Source: Antedon mediterranea (Eukaryota > Echinodermata > Crinoidea > Comatulida > Antedonidae). From it: 64,000 bases of DNA. Positions 1 to 8,565 of the stretch are shown here, piece after piece. The notes beneath the pieces are model-generated. The model searched no databases and had not been told where the DNA came from. It saw only the letters and a list, made by a program, of their open reading frames with translations. Positions within the stretch are counted from its first letter, which is position 1. Every line of letters begins with the position of its first letter. The stretch lies in assembly GCF_964355755.1 (NCBI RefSeq), contig NC_092671.1, forward strand, positions 21,728,001 through 21,792,000, in the 5' to 3' direction. Made by a program: the position numbers and the translations under genes.

Positions 1-800
1 TGCACTTTGAGGTCCAGAGAATTTGACTTCAGAAATTGGTTTAGGGTGGTCAAACAATCATATTTGGCTTGGTTACACATTTTGAAAATGTGGCGAAAGG
101 TCAAAAGGTCAAGGTGAAAGGTCATAAGACCAAACATAAATATTTCCTTAAATCTCAACAACCACTGGTCACAACGAGGTAATTTTGGTCTTAGATTAAT
201 CAGAAGGTATACATTTATATTCAGTCTAATGGGACATTTTAGGAAAAAATGACCGGAAATGCAATTTATGACCTTTGACCCACAACCCAGGGCATGTATG
301 TATCTCCGTAACTACTGGTCGTAGAGACTTGAATTTGGTTTTAAATTGTTCGAAATATATGTTTTGTTATTTGTTACACATTTTGAAAAATGTTACAAAA
401 GGTCAAAAGATCAAGGTCAAGGGTTAATTGAACAAATAAAAAAAGGTACTTTTATCTCGGCAACCACTGGTCGCAGCAAGTCAATTTTGGTCTCAAAATG
501 TTCAGAAGGCATGCATTTATATTCCATCTAATGGGGCATTTTAGTCAAAAATGATAAGAAATGCCATTTCTGACCTTTGACCCACATACCAGGGCATCTT
601 CATATCTCTGTAAGTACAGGTCGTAGAAACTTAAATTTGGTATCAAATTGTTCGAAATATACATATTTACATTCATTGTAATAGAAAATGTGGTTAAAAG
701 ATGAACAGAAATACTCTTACTAATGTTTCAAACTAAAAACATATCTACACAACTTATCCTTAGACAGTAATTTTATGCAATAACTGATACTTTAAATTGT
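1..800 (+). repeat. Left inverted arm of the foldback-like element
   Basis: Pairs with about 2190-3008 in inverted orientation. Matching is near exact at the outer end and decays inward, but landmarks persist, for example the segment around 750-785 (TTAGACAGTAAT, ATGCAATAACTGAT) against about 2218-2255. The arm carries two copies of a 302-bp direct repeat; the CAGGGCAT landmark occurs at 288-295 and again at 590-597. No open frame in it looks like a gene. Confidence 0.8.
296..597 (+). repeat. 302-bp direct subrepeat unit in the left arm
   Basis: The unit between the two CAGGGCAT landmarks (ending at 295 and 597) repeats the order of words seen in 1-295: the gtcaaaaggtcaaggt segment, the CAACCACTGGTC segment, the upstream half of the GACCTTTGACCCACA segment. 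The same 302-bp spacing is found in the right arm (2412 to 2714). Copies within an arm are clearly more diverged from each other than the matching units between the arms, so the subrepeat predates the latest homogenisation of the two arms. Confidence 0.65.
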
Positions 801-950
801 TTTAATTTCAAGTACTAGTTATTCCTGTCCCCGAGGACATTTTGATAATTTTAATTTTAATTTAATTTTGGATTTATATAGCGCTTTTCCAAGTGACCAA
901 AGCGCTGTACAATAGAAAATAGATAGAAACGTTAAGCTCAACAGTTCTTT
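801..950. repeat. Unpaired spacer with a dispersed-repeat-like motif
   Basis: This stretch interrupts the inverted symmetry on the left side only. It holds an AT-rich run (844-870) followed by GGATTTATATAGCGC (870-884) and AAAGCGCTGTACAA (899-912). This pair of words is familiar from dispersed repeats of many animal genomes; the recognition is from memory, and the family is not named. It may be a separate insertion in the left half of the foldback element. Confidence 0.35.
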
Positions 951-1083
951 TCAGAATGCTAGAAATAACTTGCCATATGTATCCGATTAAACGCCCCAGG
1001 CATTTATTGTTCAAAATGGTTTTTAGAAAGGAGGCATTATTTGGGGTATAATATGGTAACATGTATAATCAAATAAATACCAC
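951..1083 (+). repeat. Inner inverted segment, left copy
   Basis: Reverse-complement similarity to about 1968-2097: AGAATGCTAGAA (953-964) matches TTCTAGCATTCT on the right, and a TGGTAACATGTATAATCAA segment (about 1052-1070) matches TTGATTATACATGTTACCA. The copies are diverged with several small indels, and are offset by about 39 bp from the register of the outer arms. The right copy carries GCGTTTATT and GCATTTATT-like words, which also occur near 1215 and 1260. Confidence 0.6.
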
Positions 1084-1967
1084 CTAGATGTAAACAAATA
1101 CTGCACAATTAATATCAAAAAGTGATAAAATTATGTCAAAATGCTTGGTAAATTGTAGATTATGGTAGTTAATGAAATGTGTTGACGTGATACAATTATT
1201 GTGTAAATGCATGTGGCGGGGCATTTATTCCACATGGTGTTCTATTTGAGGGAATGGTGGCGTTTATTTGAAGGAATACTCTAATTTTAATAATTGTATT
1301 TCGTTTCTCAACTGATAAAAGGTACTTTACATGATTCGTTTTCCTCTTTATGCTTTTTAACGAAATGTTTCTGTCTTTTAAAATAAAAGTGATAGATTCC
1401 ATTAAATGGATCTTCACCTCCATGTGCCAGTATAATGATATAAAACAATGACACATCATTATCCTGACACGATTGCACTCATAATGGATCTTCATTCTAT
1501 CATCTATTTGTTTGTAACTACAATTTGACAACAATCTTTTGCATAGTTTTAAATGCCAATACATAGTTTCATTACTATTGTACAATATGTCCAGCTTTCC
1601 TGAAAACACCCTTGTGTACTGTAGTACAGTGTTGTAGTATGATTTTATCATGATAAACTTCTGATGCTTTTATTGTCAATGCATTCAGTACCTAAAACAT
1701 GTCAAAGTTTCTAGTGGTATTGATAATAAATCTCCAGAAATATATATTGTTTTATTATCTACACTGGGAACAGACGTGTATATGTATAAGTTTTGTCGTT
1801 GACATTCAAAACTATTATGCAACAGTGTTACGTAATAATGACAATGACTTGGTCTATTATTGTGGTCTCCGATACCTTTTATTACATGATTGTACTTCCT
1901 CCAGGATAGAATGAGGTTTAATCCCGTTATTATTCTTATTATATATCTATATTTTTTTTATATATAT
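1084..1967. other. Central region of the foldback-like element, no recognisable gene
   Basis: AT-rich sequence without detectable inverted partner. The longest open frame of the whole window lies here (151 codons on the minus strand, 1196-1651), together with a 71-codon frame at 1699-1914 on the plus strand. Neither shows a signal peptide, a repeated domain or a catalytic motif that I recognise, and the C-terminal part of the longer frame translates the GCATTTATT-type repeat words also found at 2041-2060. I regard both as chance frames. No transposase signature was seen. Confidence 0.45.
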
Positions 1968-2097
1968 ATCTGGGGTGTATTTAGTTGATTATACATGTTA
2001 CCATTATTACACCCAACAAAATAAACGCCTCCCTGAATAAATAAATGCCCGAGGCTTTTATTCGGGTAACTACAGTAAATTACTTCTAGCATTCTCA
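1968..2097 (-). repeat. Inner inverted segment, right copy
   Basis: Partner of the segment at 951-1083, in inverted orientation. It shows that the inverted organisation of the element is not limited to the two outer arms. Between this copy and the right arm (about 2098-2190) I see only AT-rich sequence without a match on the left side. Confidence 0.6.
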
Positions 2098-2189
2098 AAA
2101 TGTTTGAACGTTCGGGGGTCAACAATAATTTCTAGCATCATTATAAGCAAAAGTACAATTAGTACAAACAGTAAAGGATTTGTTTTAAT

Positions 2190-3008
2190 TCCTACAGTAT
2201 AATGAAATCATTAAGCATCAATTATTGCATAACATTACTGTCTAATGATAAGTTGGGTAGATATGTTTTTCATTTAAAAGATTAGTAATTAATAGTATTT
2301 ATGATCATCTTTTATCCAAATTTTCTGTTAGAATGAATGTAAATATGTGTATTTCTAACAATTTGATACTAAATTTAAGTTTCTACGACCTGTACTTACA
2401 GAGATAAGAAGATGCCCTGGTATGTATGTCAAAGGTCAGAAATGTCATTTCCGGTCATTTTTTACTAAAATGTTTCATTAGACTGAATATGAATGTATAC
2501 CTTCTGAACATTTTGAGACCAAAATTTACTCGCTGTGACCAGTGGTTGCCGAGATACAAATACCTATTTGTGTTTATTCATATAACCCCTGACCTTGACC
2601 TTTTGACCTTTTGTAACATTGTTCAAAATGTGTAACAAATAACTAAATGTATATTTCGAACAATTTGAGCCCAAATTCAAGTCTCTACGGCCAATAGTTA
2701 CGGAGATACAGACATGCCCTGGTTTATGGGTCAAAGGTCAGAAATGGTATTTCCGGTCATTTTCGACTAAAATGTTTCATTAGACTGAATATGAATGTAT
2801 ACCTTCTGATCAATTTGAGACCAAAATTACCTCGCTGTGACCAGTGGTTGTCGAGATTTAAGGACATAATGGTGTTTGATCTTATAACATTTGACCCTGA
2901 CCTTTTGACCTTTCGCCACATTTTCAAAATGTGTAACCAAGCCAAAAATGATTGTTTGACCACCCTAAACCAATTTCTGAAGTCAAATTCTCTGGACCTC
3001 AAAGTGCA
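2190..3008 (-). repeat. Right inverted arm of the foldback-like element
   Basis: Reverse complement of 1-800. The 302-bp subrepeat appears as ATGCCCTGG landmarks at 2412 and 2714. Each unit contains a GTCAAAGGTCAGAAAT segment, a TTTCCGGTCATTTT segment, an ACCAGTGGTTG segment and a GACCTTTTGACCTTT-like segment. The arm is followed by roughly 22 bp of unmatched sequence with a small palindrome (TCTAG-CTA-CTAGA, 3021-3033), and then by the first satellite monomer. Confidence 0.8.
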
Positions 3009-3736
3009 TACGAAAGTTGATCTAGCTACTAGAGTACTAAGAATAGCTTCAAATCGCATATGGAGACAATTTAGACCATTTTGTGATTTTCGAAAAAACT
3101 TGTTAACATAAAAACACCAAAGTGCTTAGAATACCTTCAAATCGCATTTGGAGACATTTTAGACCATTTTGTGATTTTCGAAAAAACTTGTTAACATAAA
3201 AACATCAAAGTGCTAAGAATAGCTTCCAATCGCATTTGGAGACGTTTTAGACCATTTTGTGATTTTCGAAAAAACTTGTTAACATAAAAACACCAAAGTG
3301 ATTAGAATAGCTTCAAATCGCATTTGGAGACGTTTTAGACCATTTTGTGCATTTCGATGAAACTTGGTTACGCAAAAACATCAAAGTGCTTAAAATCACA
3401 TTATAAACCGTTTTAGACCATTTTGAGCATATCGATAACACTTTTTACACAAAACACCAAAGTGCTTAGAATAGCTTCAAATCGCATTTGGAGACGTTTT
3501 AGACCATTTTGTGATTTTCGACAAAACTTTTTCACACAAAACACCAAAGTGCTTAGAATACCTTCAAATCGCATTTGGAGACGTTTTAGACCATTTTGTG
3601 ATTTTCGAAAAAACTTGTTAACATAAAAACATCAAAGTGTACAGAATAGCTTCAAATCGCATTTGGAGACGTTTTAGACCATTTTGTGATTTTCGAAAAA
3701 ACTTGTTAACATAAAAACACCAAAGTGCTTAGAATA

Positions 3737-3824
3737 GCTTCAAATCGCATTTGGAGACGTTTTAGACCATTTTGTGATTTTCGAAAAAACTTGTTAACAT
3801 AAAAACACCAAAGTGCTTAGAATA
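3737..3824 (+). repeat. Class A monomer (88 bp), reference example
   Basis: The commonest unit. From the GCTTCAAATC start it runs through GCATTTGGAGACG, TTTTAGACCATTTTG, TGATTTTCGAAAAAAC, TTGTTAACATAAAAACACC and AAAGTGCTTAGAATA. It contains one TTCGAA and one GTTAAC palindrome, so most A units share a regular 88-bp spacing of these words. Frequent variants are CATTAGG, CATATGG with CAATTTAGACC, TACCTTC for TAGCTTC, TGTACAG for TGCTTAG, and ATGTTTAG. Because 88 is not a multiple of three, no frame can stay in register over successive units. Confidence 0.95.
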
Positions 3825-4176
3825 GCTTCAAATCGCATTAGGAGACGTTTTAGACCATTTTGTGATTTTCGAAAAAACTTGTTAACATAAAAACACCAAA
3901 GTGCTTAGAATAGCTTCAAATCGCATTTGGAGACGTTTTAGACCATTTTGTGATTTTCGAAAAAACTTGTTAACATAAAAAAAACAAAGTTCTTAAAATA
4001 GCTTCAAATCGCATTTGGAGACGTTTTAGACCATTTTGTGATTTTCGAAAAAACCTGTTAACATAAAAACACCAAAGTGTTTAGAAAAGCTTCAAATCGC
4101 ATTTGGAGACGTTTTAGACCATTTTGGGATTTTCGAAAAAACTTGTTAACATAAAAACACCAAAGTGCTTAGAATA

Positions 4177-4252
4177 TGGCCGAGCGGTTAAGGCAGGGGC
4201 GCCGTTTATCGTACCTAAAGAGCCAACAACAACATCGGCAAGGGTTCGAGGC
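4177..4252 (+). promoter_or_regulatory. Internal RNA polymerase III promoter of the SINE (A and B boxes)
   Basis: TGGCCGAGCGG at 4177-4187 fits the tRNA A box, and GTTCGAGGC at 4244-4252 fits the B box (GWTCRANNC). The spacing of 56 bp between boxes is in the range of tRNAs with a long variable arm. The inverted copies place the boxes at 21410-21420 with 21345-21353, and at 25483-25493 with 25418-25426. Activity is not shown. Confidence 0.7.
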
Positions 4253-4529
4253 CGACTCGCTCCTAGTTCTGGTGGTGGAACAAGTCTTCTCGGATAAGGA
4301 CTATAAACCGTAGGTCCAGTGTACACAGTTATAACATGTGTGTACTTTAAAGAACCCAGTTCATTATTCGAAAAAGAGTAGGGGGTTACCCCGGTGAACT
4401 GGTTCACACAATAGCCTCTGTATCAGGGGGATTACCACCTATCTGATAGGACAGTGATTAATTCACTATTGGTAATCCTTGGCCACAGTGCCTAAAGACA
4501 TAAAATAAAATAAAAATAAATAAATAAAT
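4177..4529 (+). mobile_element. tRNA-derived SINE, copy 1
   Basis: It replaces nothing in the monomer: GTGCTTAGAATA precedes it and GCTTCAAATCG follows, as in an uninterrupted array. The 5' part carries a tRNA-Ser/Leu-like A box (TGGCCGAGCGG, 4177-4187) and B box (GTTCGAGGC, 4244-4252). A body of about 250 bp follows, including a segment around 4291-4365 (CGGATAAGGACTATAAACCG, TTTAAAGAACCC) that resembles a conserved SINE central domain, possibly the MetaSINE type (from memory, unverified). The 3' tail is made of TAAAA and TAAA repeats. The copy starts at the A box, so the acceptor-stem part of the tRNA head is missing. The only possible target duplication is AATA (4173-4176 and 4530-4533), ambiguous because it merges with the tail. 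Confidence 0.85.
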
Positions 4530-6779
4530 AATAGCTTCAAATCGCATTTGGAGACGTTTTAGACCATTTTGTAATTTTCAAAAAAACTTGTTAACATAAA
4601 AACACCAAAGTTCTTAGAATAGCTTCAAATCGCATTTGGAGACGTTTTAGACCATTTTGTGCATTTCGATGAAACTTGGTTACACAAAAACATCAAAGAG
4701 CTTAAAATCACATTATAAACCGTTTTAGACCATTTGAGCATTTCGATAACACTTTTCACACAAAAACATCAAAGTTCACAATATAGCTTAATATCCTATT
4801 TAAAAACGTTTTAGACCATTTTGAGCATTTCGACAAAACTTTTTCACACAAAACACCAAAGTGCTTAGAATACCTTCAAATCGCATTTGGAGACGTTTTA
4901 GACAATTTTGTGATTTTCGAAAAAACTTGTTAACATAAAAACACCAAAGTTTACAGAATAGCTTCAAATCGCATTTGGAGACGTTTTAGACAATTTTGTG
5001 ATTTTCGAAAAAACTTGTTAACATAAAAACACCAAAGTGCTTAGAATAGCTTCAAATCGCATTGGGAGACGTTTTAGACCATTTTGTGATTTTCGAAAAA
5101 ACTTGTTAACATAAAAACACCAAAGTGCTTAGAATAGCTTCAAATCGCATTTGGAGACGTTTTAGACCATTTTGTGATTTTCGAAAAAACTTGTTAACAT
5201 AAAAACACCAAAGTTCTTAAAATAGCTTCAAATCGCATTTGGAGACGTTTTAGACCATTTTGTGATTTTCGAAAAAACTTGTTAACATAAAAACACCAAA
5301 GTGTTTAGAAAAGCTTCAAATCGCATTTGGAGACGTTTTAGACCATTTTGGGATTTTTGAAAAAACTTGTTAACATAAAAACACCAAAGTGCTTAGAATA
5401 GCTTCAAATCGCATTTGGAGACGTTTTAGACCATTTTGTAATTTTCAAAAAAACTTGTTAACATAAAAACACCAAAGTTCTTAGAATAGCTTCAAATCGC
5501 ATTTGGAGACGTTTTAGACCATTTTGTGCATTTCGATGAAACTTGGTTACACAAAAACATCAAAGTGCTTAAAATCACGTTATAAACCGTTTTAGACCAT
5601 TTGAGCATTTCGATAACACTTTTCACACAAAAACATCAAAGGGCACAATATAGCTTAATATCCTATTTAAAAACGTTTTAGACCATTTTGAGCATTTCGA
5701 CAAAACTTTTTCACACAAAACACCAAAGTGCTTAGAATACCTTCAAATCGCATTTGGAGACGTTTTAGACAATTTTGTGATTTTCGAAAAAACTTAACAT
5801 AAAAACATCAAAGTTTACAGAATAGCTTCAAATCGCTTTTGGAGACGTTTTAGACAATTTTGTGATTTTCGAAAAAACTTGTTAACATAAAAACACCAAA
5901 GTGCTTAGAATAGCTTCAAATCGCATTGGGAGACGTTTTAGACCATTTTGTGATTTTCGAAAAAACTTGTTAACATAAAAACATCAAAGTGTACAGAATA
6001 GCTTCAAATCGCATTTGGAGACGTTTTAGACCATTTTGTGATTTTCGAAAAAACTTGTTAACATAAAAACACCAAAGTGCTTAGAATAGCTTCAAATCGC
6101 ATTTGGAGACGTTTTAAACCATTTTGTGATTTTCGAAAAAACTTGTTAACATAAAAACACCAAAATGTTTAGAATAGCTTCAAATCGCATTTGGAGACGT
6201 TTTAGACCATTTTGTGATTTTCGAAAAAACTTGTTAACACAAAAACACCAAAGTGATTAGAATAGCTTCAAATCGCATTTGGAGACGTTTTAGACCATTT
6301 TGTGATTTTCGAAAAAACTTGTTAACATAAAAACACCAAAGTTCTTAGAATAGCTTCAAATCGCATTTGGAGACGTTTTAGACCATTTTGTGCATTTCGA
6401 TGAAACTTGGTTACGCAAAAACATCAAAGTGCTTAAAATCACATTATAAACCGTTTTAGACCATTTTGAGCATATCGATAACACTTTTTACACAAAACAC
6501 CAAAGTGCTTAGAATAGCTTCAAATCGCATTTGGAGACGTTTTAGACCATTTTGTGATTTTCGACAAAACTTTTTCACACAAAACACCAAAGTGCTTAGA
6601 ATACCTTCAAATCGCATTTGGAGACGTTTTAGACCATTTTGTGATTTTCGAAAAAACTTGTTAACATAAAAACATCAAAATGTTTAGAATAGCTTCAAAT
6701 CACATTTGGAGACGTTTTAGACCATTTTGTGATTTTCGAAAAAACTTGTTAACACAAAAACACCAAAGTGATTAGAATA

Positions 6780-6857
6780 GCTTCAAATCGCATTTGGAGA
6801 CGTTTTAGACCAATTTGTGCATTTCGATGAAACTTGGTTACGCAAAAACATCAAAGT
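6780..6857 (+). repeat. Class B monomer (78 bp), reference example
   Basis: Starts like class A but diverges after the core: TGCATTTCGATGAAAC, then TTGGTTACGCAAAAACATC, and ends at AAAGT. It lacks the terminal 10 bp (GCTTAGAATA type) of class A, which explains the 78-bp length; the next GCTT starts at 6858. B units are almost always followed by a class C unit. Confidence 0.85.
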
Positions 6858-6944
6858 GCTTAAAATCACATTATAAACCGTTTTAGACCATTTTGAGCAT
6901 ATCGATAACACTTTTCACACAAAAACATCAAAGAGCACAATATA
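6858..6944 (+). repeat. Class C monomer (87 bp), reference example
   Basis: Starts GCTTAAAATCACATTATAAA in place of the class A start, keeps CGTTTTAGACCATTTTG, then reads GAGCATATCGATAACAC and ends AAAGAGCACAATATA. Some copies have GAGCATTTCGATAACAC or have lost one T in the core (ACCATTTGAGC, for example near 4731 and 5599), a marker that tracks block ancestry. Confidence 0.85.
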
Positions 6945-7031
6945 GCTTAATATCTTATTTAAAAACGTTTTAGACCATTTTGAGCATTTCGACAAAACTT
7001 TTTCACACAAAACACCAAAGTGCTTAGAATA
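6945..7031 (+). repeat. Class D monomer (87 bp), reference example
   Basis: Starts GCTTAATATC(G/T/C)TATTTAAAA, keeps CGTTTTAGACCATTTTG, then reads GAGCATTTCGACAAAAC and TTTTTCACACAAAACACC before a class A-like end. It follows class C and is followed by class A (next GCTTC at 7032). The B-C-D trio of 252 bp recurs many times in all three blocks. Confidence 0.85.
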
Positions 7032-8066
7032 GCTTCAAATCGCATTTGGAGACGTTTTAGACCATTTTGTGATTTTCGAAAAAACTTGTTAACATAAAAA
7101 CATCAAAGTGCTAAGAATAGCTTCAAATCGCATTTGGAGACATTTTAGACCAATTAGTGATTTTCGAAAAAACTTGGTTACACAAAAACATCAAAGTGGT
7201 TAAAATCACATTATAAACCGTTTTAGACCATTTTGAGCATTTCGATAACACTTTTCACACAAAAACATCAAAGTGCTTAGAATAGCTTCAAATCGCATTT
7301 GGAGACGTTTTAGACCATTTTGTGATTTTCGAAAAAAACTTTTTAACATAAAAACACCAAACTTCTAAGAATAGCTTCAAATCGCATATGGAGACAATTT
7401 AGACCATTTTGTGATTTTCGAAAAAACTTGTTAACATAAAAACACCAAAGTGCTAAGAATAGCTTCAAATCGCATATGGAGACAATTTAGACCATTTTGT
7501 GATTTTCGAAAAAACTTGTTAACATAAAAACACCAAAGTGCTTAGAATACCTTCAAATCGCATTTGGAGACGTTTAAGACCATTTTGTGATTTTCGAAAA
7601 AACTTGTTAACATAAAAACACCAAAGTGCTTAGAATAGCTTCAAATCGCATTTGGAGACGTTTTAGACCAATTTGTGATTTTCGAAAAAACTTGGTTACA
7701 CAAAAACATCAAAGTGGATAAAAGCACATTATAAACCGTTTTAGACCATTTTGAGCATTTCGATAACACATTTCACACAAAAACATCAAAGAGCACAAAA
7801 TAGCTTAATATCGTATTTAAAAACGTTTTAAACCATTTTGAGCATTTCGACAAAACTTTTTCACACAAAACACCAAAGTGTTTAGAAAAGCTTCAAATCG
7901 CATTTGGAGACGTTTTAGACCATTTTGGGATTTTCGAAAAAACTTGTTAACATAAAAACACCAAAGTGCTTAGAATAGCTTCAAATCGCATTTGAAGACG
8001 TTTTAGACCATTTTGTAATTTTCGAAAAAACTTGTTAACATAAAAACACCAAAATGTTTAGAATAG

Positions 8067-8135
8067 CTTCAAATCGCATTTGGAGACGTTTTAGACAACA
8101 AAATGGTCTAAAACGTCTCCAAATGCGATTTGAAG
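8067..8135. repeat. Head-to-head orientation switch with perfect 30-bp hairpin arms
   Basis: The plus-orientation monomer ends in GACGTTTTAGAC at 8096 and the minus-orientation monomer starts at about 8099. This creates perfect inverted arms at 8067-8096 and 8106-8135, separated by 9 bp (AACAAAATG). Beyond the 30th base pairing continues imperfectly, since the two monomers are different variants. The join could use AA or ACAA shared by the F variant GACAATTTTG and the R variant AACAAAATGG. Confidence 0.85.
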
Positions 8136-8531
8136 GTATTCTAAGCACTTTGGTGTTTTGTGTGAAAAAGTTTTTTCGAAAATCACAAAATGGTCTAAAA
8201 CGTCTCCAAATGCGATTTGAAGCTATTCTAAGCACTTTGGTGTTTTGTGTGAAAAAGTTTTGTCGAAATGCTCAAAATGGTCTAAAACGTTTTTAAATAA
8301 GATATTAAGCTATATTGTGCTCTTTGATGTTTTTGTGTGAAAAGTGTTATCGATATGCTCAAAATGGTCTAAAACGGTTTATAATGTGATTTTAAGCACT
8401 TTGATGTTTTTGCGTAACCAAGTTTCATCGAAATGCACAAATTGGTCTAAAACGTCTCCAAATGCGATTTGAAGCTATTCTAATCACTTTGGTGTTTTTG
8501 TGTTAACAAGTTTTTTCGAAAATCACAAAAT

Positions 8532-8565
8532 GTGACCCGATCTGGCAAAACCCTACTTTTGTCGG
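8532..8565 (+). repeat. Left terminal inverted repeat of the transposon
   Basis: Begins GTGACCCGATCTGGCAAAAC and ends TTTGTCGG; pairs with 10141-10174. The first 23 bases are identical to the other end, followed by three mismatches within the next few bases and renewed identity over TTTGTCGG. Confidence 0.85.

Larger units (their letters stand above)
1..3030. mobile_element. Foldback-like element with long inverted arms, left end cut by the window
   Basis: Base 1 onward is the reverse complement of the sequence ending at 3008 (paired positions sum to 3009: 51-60 CAAACAATCA pairs with TGATTGTTTG at 2949-2958). The arms run about 800 bp and contain 302-bp subrepeats rich in TGACCTTTGACC-type words. 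A second, more diverged inverted pair lies nearer the centre. This architecture, long inverted arms built of subrepeats around a short middle, is that of foldback elements such as Drosophila FB or sea urchin Tu; assignment to a family is inference. No transposase was recognised. The right arm may end anywhere between 3008 and about 3030, where the satellite begins; the left end lies upstream of the window, so neither the total length nor a target duplication can be read. Confidence 0.7.
3031..8096 (+). repeat. Satellite array, block 1 (plus orientation)
   Basis: Tandem monomers reading GCTTCAAATCGCATTTGGAG on the plus strand, mainly 88 bp apart (for example 3737 and 3825). The first monomers, next to the foldback element, are of a variant with CATATGGAGACAATTTAGACC. 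The block contains a SINE at 4177-4529. Its first 2.06 kb (3031 to about 5090) is an inverted copy of about 24580-26640 (positions sum to 29670). About 5080-6669 is a direct copy of 57460-59048, and about 6670-8096 a direct copy of 37171-38597 (offset 30501). No gene. Confidence 0.95.
6670..8096 (+). repeat. 1.4-kb segmental copy shared with 37171-38597
   Basis: Offset 30501 at ACTTCTAAG (7361 and 37862) and GAAGACG (7994 and 38495). The copy ends exactly at the head-to-head switch at 8096, so the switch interrupts a block that continues as 2073-bp repeats in the distant copy. Confidence 0.8.

Noticed and set aside
1196-1651. 151-codon minus-strand frame as a gene or transposase
   Set aside because: No recognisable domain; its end translates repeat words found elsewhere in the element, and AT-rich DNA of this length gives such frames by chance.
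2757-3111. Overlapping 100- and 106-codon frames on both strands
   Set aside because: They lie in the inverted arm and run into the satellite; both are shadows of repeat sequence.
3737-3824. CENP-B box in the satellite monomer
   Set aside because: No match to the NTTCGNNNNANNCGGGN pattern; the TTCG in TTTTCGAAAA lacks the CGGG part.
4177-4260. Functional tRNA-Ser or tRNA-Leu gene
   Set aside because: A and B boxes are present, but the acceptor stem is missing and the sequence continues into a SINE body with an A/T-rich tail.
4114-4407. 97-codon frame repeated at 21190 and 25263
   Set aside because: It spans the SINE body and tRNA-like head in the antisense direction; it is repeated only because the block is duplicated.
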